A stretch of DNA of 64,000 nucleotides from Tomocerus qinae (Eukaryota > Arthropoda > Collembola > Entomobryomorpha > Tomoceridae): positions 310,001 through 374,000 of the forward strand of contig CM034549.1 in the NCBI GenBank assembly GCA_020055645.1, written 5' to 3'. This document shows positions 55,261 to 64,000 of this stretch, piece by piece. Within the stretch, counting starts at the first letter, position 1. Each line of letters opens with the position of its first letter. Below the pieces are notes generated by a model. It made no database searches. It saw nothing but the letters and a program-made list of their open reading frames with translations, and had not been told where the DNA came from. The translations under genes and the position numbers were made by a program.

Positions 55261-57651
55261 ATGCCTGGAGCTCAAAAAAATTGTTGCGTTTGTTATCGAA
55301 GGATTGAAACTGGAGGAAGGAGTGTTACTGATACCGTATGGCTGCGAGTTGAAAAATATCTAACATTTCTAAGAATAAGCTCTGGCGTCGATAAAGTTGT
55401 AAATAGAGATGGTCATATTTGTAAAAACTGTCATTTGGCCCTAAAAAACAGTCAATTTCGAAGAATCAAGCCGTTAAATAAGCCGAAAGTTGCGAAATCT
55501 ACAAATAGGGAAGAAATGGAACCAATGGACTTTGAAATGAATTCGGAGCATGATAGCGACGTGTTTTCGTTGCCAAACGATTCGATGGACTTCTCAACTC
55601 AATCCTCATTAACGACTGTTGCAGATAGTTATCAATCTAATTTCTCCGTGGACTCACATGCTTCTACTTTGAGCTTTAATTCTCAATCTTCAATTAGTTC
55701 TGCAGGATTCAGTGGCCATTCTTCGAATCAAGCCTTAAGTTGTACCAATACTAGTGTTATTTCTCACATTAATGAACCGTCTGAACATGAAACATCGACT
55801 ACAATAAGTTCGATATCTGATGCTACCAAGTTTAAGCTCCCGAGATTAAAGGAAGCTATTGAAGTTAATGTTCCATCTTGTACTAGTACTATGAGCAAGT
55901 GTTTCCTTTGTGGGAATAAAAACAAGGAGGGCAGATTACGCATTCCTAAAAGAGCCATAGCTTCTGTTTGGTTTCACAAAAAGATACTGATACCAGTAAA
56001 CAACCGATGCTGTGCAAATCACCTGAACGATAACGGATACTTTAACGATGATGCAGAAAAGAAAGTGATAGCCTCCCAAACTTCAACCTTGCTGACTGGT
56101 GACGACGTGAAAGTTATTCTGTCGTCGTTTAATGCTAAAGTTTTCTCTACAGTAAACACAGTAACCTTTGATGAACATTCTCAATACACAACTGAGGACT
56201 ATCAACTGCTTACTGGTTTATCCAAAACAGACTTTGAACACACGTTTAAACTGATTTCTTCAGATCTTCGTGATAGTTGCAACCGCACTAAAAGGAATGC
56301 TCTTGGCCTTTTCCTTATGAAACTGAAAACTAATTTATCCCAAGATGTTCTCTCAATACTTTTCGGCATGAATTGTCAACAGCGTGTGAGTGACACATTT
56401 GAAAGTGTTAGGTTGGCGTTAGAAAAACATTTTGTTCCACGTTATCTTGGCTATCACCATATTACCAGAGAAGAAGCAAAACAACACCAGTCATCTTTTG
56501 CGCATACTCTTTTTGGAGCCGATGAAAGTTCAATGTGCCTCATTGCTGATGGCACATATTTATACATTGAACAGTTATCGGACCATGACGATCAGAAGAA
56601 GACCTATTCTAACCATAAACACGGAAATCTGGTGAAGCCAATGATGGTCATCCATCCTAAGGGCTACATACAAGACGCAGATGGGCTTTACTTTGCAGAT
56701 AATGGAAACAATGACTCAAACATATTGAAAGCTATGCTACTAGATACTGATGGAATTTCCTCCTTCCTGCGGCCTAATGATTACTTTTTACTAGACCGTG
56801 GTTTCCGTGATGTCATTCCAGACCTTGTTGAAAAAGGATATAAAACCTTTTCGCCAAGTTGCTTGCAGAAAAAACAGCCACAGTTTACGACTAGTCAAGC
56901 AAATGAAACCAGAAAAGTCACCATGATTCGTTGGACAGTAGAAGCTAAAAATGGACATGCTAAAAGATTCAAATTTTTAAAAGAAAAGATAGAAGCCACA
57001 TATCTACCAAAATTGCCGTCTATATTTCGAATTATATGTGGTTTTCTCAACGCCTATTCTGCTCCATTGTTTAAGGATGATCAAGAACACATGGAAATGG
57101 CCAACAATGCCCTTCTAAGGACTCAACAGGAAAACAAACTGCAGATCCGAGTGGAAAGTTTGAATTTGGAACGGAGAAGGAGCAATTTAGTACCAGCATC
57201 TAAGGATACTCTTTTAAACTTTCCTGTTTTGACTGAAAAAGATATCAAAAATATAACTATTGGAAAGTACCAAAGAAAAAATGCTCCTTTGTACACAAGA
57301 CGGCACTTGAAGAAAAATTCCAGCTACTGCTTTTGGACTTTTGAAGAACCAGAGCTGGCTGATATGATTCGAGTTAACATGGAATCCAGATTTGGGCAAG
57401 GAATTCACATGGTTTGGATAACATTTGACAGCTCTAAGGCCGGAGAAAATGCAATAACAGGATGGTACTGCCGCTGTAAAAATGGTTCCCGAACAGTGGG
57501 CTGCTGTAGTCATATAACATCAGTGATATGGTACTTAGGATTTGCTCGTCATCAAGAAATAGACTTAGTTTCCAATAAGCGGAGATTGGCTGAAAATATA
57601 CTCGATGCTGCTAAGTTATTGCAAAACCACCTCGAGGATAGTCAAGAATGA
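55261..57651 (+). CDS. IS5/Harbinger-like DDE transposase with zinc modules and SWIM finger
   Basis: 796 aa from ATG 55261 (AAAAATGCC context) to TGA, unbroken. Order: N-terminal Cys module (residues 8-58: CCVCYRR ... HICKNC), a Ser-rich low-complexity linker (about 90-190), a second Cys/His module (KCFLCGNKN ... RCCANHL), a helical region (TEDYQLLTGLSKTDFEHTF), then a DDE nuclease with D430 (LIADGTYLYIE), D512 (FLLDRGFRD) and E561 (TVEAKNGHAK). The C-terminus has a SWIM zinc finger, C737-x-C739 ... C749-x-H751 (WYCRCKNGSRTVGCCSH). The nuclease resembles DDE_Tnp_4 / IS5-like enzymes such as Harbinger and ISL2EU. It should bind the TIRs and cut DNA in the nucleus. Upstream 54300-55200 may hold a promoter or 5' UTR. 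Confidence 0.85.
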   Translation: MPGAQKNCCVCYRRIETGGRSVTDTVWLRVEKYLTFLRISSGVDKVVNRDGHICKNCHLALKNSQFRRIKPLNKPKVAKSTNREEMEPMDFEMNSEHDSDVFSLPNDSMDFSTQSSLTTVADSYQSNFSVDSHASTLSFNSQSSISSAGFSGHSSNQALSCTNTSVISHINEPSEHETSTTISSISDATKFKLPRLKEAIEVNVPSCTSTMSKCFLCGNKNKEGRLRIPKRAIASVWFHKKILIPVNNRCCANHLNDNGYFNDDAEKKVIASQTSTLLTGDDVKVILSSFNAKVFSTVNTVTFDEHSQYTTEDYQLLTGLSKTDFEHTFKLISSDLRDSCNRTKRNALGLFLMKLKTNLSQDVLSILFGMNCQQRVSDTFESVRLALEKHFVPRYLGYHHITREEAKQHQSSFAHTLFGADESSMCLIADGTYLYIEQLSDHDDQKKTYSNHKHGNLVKPMMVIHPKGYIQDADGLYFADNGNNDSNILKAMLLDTDGISSFLRPNDYFLLDRGFRDVIPDLVEKGYKTFSPSCLQKKQPQFTTSQANETRKVTMIRWTVEAKNGHAKRFKFLKEKIEATYLPKLPSIFRIICGFLNAYSAPLFKDDQEHMEMANNALLRTQQENKLQIRVESLNLERRRSNLVPASKDTLLNFPVLTEKDIKNITIGKYQRKNAPLYTRRHLKKNSSYCFWTFEEPELADMIRVNMESRFGQGIHMVWITFDSSKAGENAITGWYCRCKNGSRTVGCCSHITSVIWYLGFARHQEIDLVSNKRRLAENILDAAKLLQNHLEDSQE

Positions 57652-58003
57652 ATCGCACCAGAAAATCTGAATTTTAAAGGGCAGAGTTGTTATTTCAGTT
57701 ATATTTAGAGCAGTGATAGATAAAGTTATTTGAGTTCGAGTGATAATAAATAGTATACACAGATATCTTATCAATGTCTTCGCTTAATCAGTGCCATTAA
57801 TTGTTATGTTTGAATTGGAAAGGTTATTCGTTAAATATGTAATTATGGAACAGTGTTAAAGAGAAAATAAAGAGAGAAAAATTAGTTTATACAGAAATAT
57901 GCAGGTACCATTGTATTTGTTTCAATTCATTGTAAGAAATAGTTAGCTTAATACTACAACTGAATACATTATTACCTGATTTATTTTAATTACTTCGAAG
58001 ATA

Positions 58004-58875
58004 CTAGAATTTATTTAAAAGTACTAGAATTTTTTTAAAAGTACTAGAATTTATTTAAAAGTACTAGAATTTTTTTAAAAGTACTAGAATTTATTTAAAA
58101 GTACTAGAATTTATTTAAAAGTACTAGAATTTATTTAAAAGTACTAGAATTTATTTAAAAGTACTAGAATTTATTTAAAAGTACTAGAATTTATTTAAAA
58201 GTACTAGAATTTATTTAAAAGTACTAGAATTTATTTAAAAGTACTAGAATTTATTTAAAAGTACTAGAATTTATTTAAAAGTACTAGAATTTATTTAAAA
58301 GTACTAGAATTTATTTAAAAGTACTAGAATTTATTTAAAAGTACTAGAATTTATTTAAAAGTACTAGAATTTATTTAAAAGTACTAGAATTTATTTAAAA
58401 GTACTAGAATTTATTTAAAAGTACTAGAATTTATTTAAAAGTACTAGAATTTATTTAAAAGTACTAGAATTTATTTAAAAGTACTAGAATTTATTTAAAA
58501 GTACTAGAATTTATTTAAAAGTACTAGAATTTATTTAAAAGTACTAGAATTTATTTAAAAGTACTAGAATTTATTTAAAAGTACTAGAATTTATTTAAAA
58601 GTACTAGAATTTATTTAAAAGTACTAGAATTTATTTAAAAGTACTAGAATTTATTTAAAAGTACTAGAATTTATTTAAAAGTACTAGAATTTATTTAAAA
58701 GTACTAGAATTTATTTAAAAGTACTAGAATTTATTTAAAAGTACTAGAATTTATTTAAAAGTACTAGAATTTATTTAAAAGTACTAGAATTTATTTAAAA
58801 GTACTAGAATTTATTTAAAAGTACTAGAATTTATTTAAAAGTACTAGAATTTATTTAAAAGTACTAGAATTTATT
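58004..58875. repeat. 20-bp satellite AAAAGTACTAGAATTTATTT, about 43 copies
   Basis: A perfect head-to-tail array of one 20-bp unit. From about 58084 to 58874 every unit is identical; only two early units carry a T for an A and the first is degenerate. It lies 350 bp 3' of the transposase, inside the transposon. Such uniformity means very recent expansion or strong homogenisation. Confidence 0.97.
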
Positions 58876-60635
58876 GTAATATTCTGATATTGGGTGCGTT
58901 ACATATTGAATTCGGGTACAGAATGTTTTGATTTCGGGAGGGGGCTATTTGGATTTGGTGTTGAGTTATTTTATATATATTTTCTACCCCTTGTGTCTAG
59001 CTAATCGAACATTGAATCACCTTGGCTTGGCATGTATAAGTATTTGCATATCTCAATCTACTTTTGCACTGCAAGTTACCTTGAGTGAGCTTAAAGTATG
59101 TATATGTATGGCAACACAGATAAACCATGTAGAACTTACCCTTTGGACTTCAAAATCATTTCTTCAACAATTAAAAATGAATTCCTCCTGAACAACAAAA
59201 AACCCATTTCTAAGAATTATACAACAAATCCAGGAAATGTTCCCTTACATGTCATAAAAAATTGGGATCTCTAGGTTCTTGTGCTCAGTAAGTTTTGTTT
59301 AGAAAACCCCGAAATAAGCAATTCGAGTATATACTTACGTGTTAAAAGTAGCGGTGGTTGCAACTAAATATCTACCGAACGGAAAAAAACCCATTTCCAG
59401 AACTTTAGTATGACCTTCGTCGCTAAATAATCTACGAGTACACAAAATTTAAAGACCCTATTTCTCTGTGCTCTGTGTCAAATGTTCAATCATAAATGGG
59501 TGCCCTTATGCGGTTCTCTCCTTTAAATGTTCTCGTATTCTAAGGTAGAAGGAAATTGTACAGAACATTATGAACAATGTTTTATCTTAGAATAGTATAC
59601 AAAAGAGTATAAATTGTTGGATATTTCTCAACAGTCTGTCTCCTATATATATGTTAAGGAGTACAGACAGGACATATGCAAAATGCCCAGGATGTATGTA
59701 AAGTGAAAAATCTAAATTTTGATTTCTAATAAACTTAACCTAATTTAAATCAATCAAACTTACATGAAAGTACATTTTACAGTTATAACATTGTTTTAAA
59801 TTAGGCAAGGTTCGTTAAAAATCAAAATTTTGGTCATACTTTGCATATGTCCGGTCTGTACAAATTTCCTGTAACATATACATATACCAAAGAAAAATTA
59901 TTATACACTTTGTTTTCGCAGTTCTCATTTTCAATTTTCAAAATTCCATTAATCTCAGAAAAAACCAACGAAAAATATTATGGCAACAAATATTTCCATA
60001 TTTTTTTAAATTGAAGAACTAAATTAAAATCAGTATTTTCGGCCGATTTTTCGTCAAAATTTTTTGGCATCATCAACATGGTAAAAATTGATTTAGTCCA
60101 GCTGCCAACTGGGATATTTTTTTTTAGAAAACACACCTTCAGAAAATATTTGCAAATCTTTTCTCCAAAAATGTATCGTTGTTGCTGCTATAATATGATA
60201 TTTTCTAATGTACCAGAAAGCGGATGGCACTGAAAATATTTTCCGTCTTTGAAAATCCATACATTTGAAGCAGATAGTCCCACACTACGCATGTTACCTC
60301 GTATATGGGAATATTTAGACGACATATGTTTCATGGGATGGGTGCCGGACGCCGGGCATGGCCTTTGAGGCTACTCCCCTAACCCCCAACCTCTTTGGTT
60401 TTTAGTTTTTGGGTGTTAATATGGTTTGGTTTTGCAGGAGGTTGATATAAGTCTAAAATATTCTTTCGGTTTTGGACTATTCTTTTACGTTAGAATTTAA
60501 ACTTTTTGTAGCCCTAGTGGTTAAGATAAAATATTCGGAATAGTTCTTTGCCAAGACACCCAACGTGACTCAACTCGGTCAAATCAACTGAACATCATTG
60601 AAATGATGTTTGTGTTCTGCTGACCTGACCTTTTT
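58876..60635. other. Transposon 3' interior, no gene seen
   Basis: No recognisable coding region. 59625-59880 contains an imperfect inverted repeat (GTACAGACAGGACATATGCA / TGCATATGTCCGGTCTGTAC). Confidence 0.5.
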
Positions 60636-60769
60636 ATTATCGTTCCGAGTCAAATGTCGGCTAAATCTGAAACTTCGTTCGGATATTTTATAAATAAAAA
60701 TTATGATTTCCGTTGACAACTAAAAATAATTCTGAAATGTGTACTTTTAGTTCTGAGCCGTTCAATTAT

Positions 60770-61436
60770 ATAGTTGGGGACGGGGTAAGTCTCAATGCAA
60801 ATAGTAGCATCGTACTCATGACAATGTGCTAATTCGCTGTAAAAAAACAACTGGTTGTTGAAGGCCTTATTATTACAAATTTGATTATTACTTCACTATT
60901 ATAAGCAGTCTGAACATACGAAATCATAACATTTTGAAAACTATTATTATGTACTAGATACTTTAAAGTATACTAAGACGTAACTATTATACATAGTACG
61001 ATGTAACTAGCACCAAGCAATAACAAAGGAATACATGCAAGCAGTTGCTCTGTTCAGTAAGTAAATTAGTTAGTCTGTAATTTAATTTAATTTATAGTAC
61101 ACTGTATTAGTTTGCGATTATGCTAAAAAATTTTGTGCCAAATATTTTCAATCATATCTTGTAATTGTAATTTTAAAAGTAAATCTAATTAATTAGTTTG
61201 TACTACTTCATAGAGAAAGATGAATACGGAGTGTAGTAGTGGTGATAATATTGATGCAAAATGTTATGATTATATGTTTGTTCAGACTGCTTAGTGAAGT
61301 AATAATCAATTGTAACACATGCAAGCAGTTGCTCTGTTCAGCAAGTAAGCATCATAGAGTTGAGTGCAGTGTATTAGTTTGCGATTATGCTAAAAGTGTG
61401 AGTCCGTATTTTCCTATCATATCACAAGTCTGTATA
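60770..61436. other. Gene-free stretch
   Basis: No gene. ACATGCAAGCAGTTGCTCTG occurs twice (about 61032 and 61317), as does TTAGTTTGCGATTATGC, a local direct duplication of about 285 bp spacing; TAAGCAGTCTGAACATA near 60903 is mirrored by TGTTCAGACTGCTTA at about 61279. Confidence 0.5.
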
Positions 61437-61625
61437 TAGTTCAAAGTTCAGTGCTAAAATAAATATTTCCCTTGGGAATGATTTATGAAAATCATATAAA
61501 ATTTTGCTATGGTATCCTGTGCTCTGATTGGTCAATTTCAAAAATGCATCGACCAATCAGAAGCGATTTTCACTGCGGTTATTATTTGAAAAATATCGCT
61601 TAGCGATAATTGTAACAGTAGATAA
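61437..61625. repeat. Family I repeat, copy 2
   Basis: Same as 29085-29270 in the same orientation: GGGAATGATTTATGAAAATC, CTGATTGGTCAATTTC and ACCAATCAG. The inverted CCAAT pair is better preserved here. Confidence 0.75.
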
Positions 61626-61797
61626 TTTTCAGACAATACAATCACGACTTTAAAGCATTTTATGTTTATTTGAAATATATCCATTTTCTTTCTTATGCAG
61701 TCTGATATTTTCATAATTTTAATCCATTTTAGGAGTACCTTTTTGAATCAGCCCAAATAATTTTCAATATAATATTTATAGTTTACTATTTATTAGG

Positions 61798-63195
61798 ATC
61801 GAAGTTTACATAGTATCCTTATAAATTTGTCGCTGTCACTCTGCCGATCGTCTGGTCGTCCACTTCTGGCAAGGAACAAGTATATCTTTGCAGTGGCATA
61901 ACTTATTTCAAATCTGGTTTTTGCATATGGTAGCAAATGTATTCAGGAGCAACTAGTTATCATTAGAATTTAAATTTAATGCATCCCCTGGTTTGTGGAA
62001 TTATATAAATACAGAAGGTAAGGCAAACAGTATTAGTACGGCAGGTAAGACAGACAGCGTAGAAGCATAGAGGACTGTGGATGAGCTGAGCTATCTAAGA
62101 GACTACACACCGCGCTGGTATTAACATGCCTGCTCTGAAACTGCGGGTAGACAAATGCAATATAAAATAGCTTCTCGATTAGTTGAATACAATTTTCGTT
62201 TCATTGCAACAGAATTGTCACTGCATTGTAATCCAAAAGTGAAAATTGGCTAAAGAAGAGGATTATTGTCGATTGTGAATAGTTAAATACAGTTTGAAAC
62301 ATTTTATCGCAAAAATTGGCAAAATATAAGAGTTTGAAACATTATAACGTGAAAATTGTCAAAATATAATAAAAATGGTCGTCCATCGTCTTTAGGTATG
62401 GTTTAAATCACAATACTATATTTAATTTGTATTGCAATCCAAAAAATTATTAATCGGGTATAATCCCAATCGTAACACTCGATTCTTTCCAGCTTTACAG
62501 TCACCTGGTGCGGCATTGATTGAGTTCTGCATGTTGACACTCACACGGTGAAGAATAGGTGTTCATTATTTGGAATGAACATTTTATCGTGGAATCTACA
62601 AAATCGACAAGATATTACTATTTAGGTATTGTTTAAGTCACGTTACTATATTGAATTTGTATTTCCAGCTGACATGCCGAATGCATCACTAATATTATTA
62701 AATGGTATATTCCATTCTTTCCAGCTCTACAGTTACCTGGTGTAGAATTGATTGAGTTCCGCATGTTGACACATGGTAAAGAATTGAAATTCACTATTTG
62801 GAATAAAAAATTTATCGTGGAATCTACAAAATCGACAAGATATCACTATTTAGCTTGGTGTTAATTGACTCCTGTAGGGTGGATATTCATGAATACCAGC
62901 AGTTTGATCTGGGACAGGAATGGGACTAATTCAAAAGAAAGTCTCACATGAAAGTTCAAACTCTCTTATAGGAATTTCTATACAGAACCCAACTGATACG
63001 GGGAGAGGAGGGGGCGTGAGTCAGTCTATTTGCCTTGATTCTGATGATAACTGATTGCGGCTGAATACAGGTGCTACCATATGCAAAAAGCAGATTTGAA
63101 ACAAGTTACGTCGTTCCAAAAATATGCGTGCATATTATTAGCGAAGGACCATCAGACCACCAGAATTTTTTTAAATCTCCCACTTCGATCCTGCA
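61798..63195. repeat. Inverted-repeat element with internal tandem duplication
   Basis: The outer blocks are inverted: 61898-61950 (TTTTTGCATATGGTAGCA) against 63060-63115 (TGCTACCATATGCAAAAA-like); also GATCGAAGTTTAC / CACTTCGATCC at the ends. Inside, a block of about 230 bp with TCTTTCCAGCT, GTTACCTGGTG-like and GTGGAATCTACAAAATCGAC is repeated at about 62480-62660 and 62712-62860, with a further partial copy at 62390. No coding region. Confidence 0.65.
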
Positions 63196-63199
63196 TATA

Positions 63200-64000
63200 C
63201 GCCTGTTGCCAACAGTTTATTAATTGAATGGGTTATACGAATAACCTGTAAACTCAGATGTTAGATAAATTATGAAAAATCTCTCTTGACAACAAAACTT
63301 ATTATGAAAGACCAGGGACCCGAAAGTCAATACGCATTCTATCGAAAATGACAAACCCCAGTTTATGCAGTTGCAGTTGACCTTAGAAGTCGATTTCGGA
63401 GATGGCAAGGATGTCTTACAGCCATAATATGTATAAATGGCCTAAAAATCACTTTTTATTTCGTCAGATTTTATTATGGTATTTTGGGAAAATTTGGCAT
63501 TTGCCCCCTATGCAGCCTCACTCAATGTAGCTTTGTTTTCAGTCCTATTGTTCGTTCAAAAAAATTGGAAAGTTCAAAATCTGAAAGTTTTTTGGCATAT
63601 TTAAATGTTACCATGCATGGTTATTTAGATTTTTGTCTTCAGTGAAATAAAATTTACCAGTAAACTAAGATTTCAAAATGATCAGCATGTAAAAAGCCAC
63701 GCAGGACTATCTAATTTTCCTGAACGAACAGTAGTATGGTGCACAAAATTTTGAATCTGACTAAGAAATAGAACATATTGGTTGGTATCTTGTTTCAATA
63801 TACCCATTGTCTGTTTCCTCGAAACTTAATAAAATACCCTAACATCCGTTGCATTCCGTCACTATTTTTTCTCTTTTCTGTCCTAACAAAAAACAAAAGA
63901 AACATGCTACTAGTTAGGCTTTAAATTTTTAAGTAAGGTCCAAAAATAAGCAAAAAAGTGACGGGAACCAAATCAAAGAATGGGGCGGGTGGGGCGCCCT
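63200..64000. other. Gene-free right end
   Basis: No gene is seen. About 63825-63870 shares a TTAATAAAATACCCTAACAT block with the MITE at 45540. The final 20 bases turn G-rich (GGGGCGGGTGGGGCG). Confidence 0.4.

Larger units (their letters stand above)
54098..60766 (+). mobile_element. 6.7-kb DNA transposon with about 150-bp TIRs and a DDE+SWIM transposase
   Basis: 54098-54225 and about 60640-60766 are inverted copies: ATTGAACGGCTCAGAACG, GTACACATTTCAGAATT, AGTTGTCAAC, AAAATATCCGAACGAAG, AGCCGACATTTGACTC. Between them lies one long intact transposase gene, a 20-bp satellite and unassigned DNA. I could not read a clear target duplication. TIRs plus an intact gene indicate an autonomous or recently autonomous element. 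Confidence 0.82.

Overview
The window is AT-rich eukaryotic DNA: long intergenic stretches, intron-split genes and dense transposon debris. It is almost certainly from an arthropod, because it holds a hemocyanin-superfamily gene and many arthropod-type non-LTR, Penelope, hAT, Harbinger and Mutator relics. I see no bacterial operons, CRISPR arrays or rRNA. Species and class cannot be fixed from the sequence alone.

Two host genes stand out, both on the + strand. (1) A hemocyanin/prophenoloxidase-family gene enters from the left edge. Nine coding exons can be assembled in frame between 5251 and 19578, including a 19-nt microexon that repairs the reading phase; the N-terminal domain and CuA site are not visible. 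(2) A Ctr1/SLC31 high-affinity copper importer has coding exons at 29544-29773 and 34902-35103 around a 5.1-kb intron and ends in the family's His-Cys-His tail. A copper-protein gene and a copper importer thus lie 10 kb apart in the same orientation.

Everything else recognisable is mobile or repetitive. 1-5060: long-TIR family B interrupted by a LINE, then a hAT deletion derivative with an 8-bp target duplication. 5.8-19.3 kb (hemocyanin introns): a long-TIR element with a 32-bp satellite, several MITEs, a Harbinger deletion derivative and a Helentron-like (HINE) element carrying 40-bp repeats. 19.9-29 kb: a hAT MITE, nested inverted repeats with a Mutator-like element in their centre, LINE and Penelope fragments and a second HINE. 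29.5-35.1 kb: Ctr1, whose intron holds three large foldback elements, one built from two opposed tRNA-like units. 35.7-43 kb: inverted Harbinger transposase fragments, a third HINE and tandem arrays. 43.8-51.2 kb: two decayed non-LTR retrotransposons. 51.9-53.6 kb: a transposase-like gene with a clean 74-nt intron. 54.1-60.8 kb: a DNA transposon with about 150-bp TIRs, an intact 796-aa DDE plus SWIM-finger transposase and a nearly perfect 20-bp satellite. 61.4-64 kb: further repeats and unassigned DNA.

The strongest candidates for something undescribed are the SWIM-finger DDE transposon (54098-60766), the intron-bearing D-D-D transposase gene (51944-53592), the tRNA-like foldback (32938-33465) and the 40-bp-satellite HINE family. 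Exon joins and family names come from reading motifs by eye; no database search was possible.
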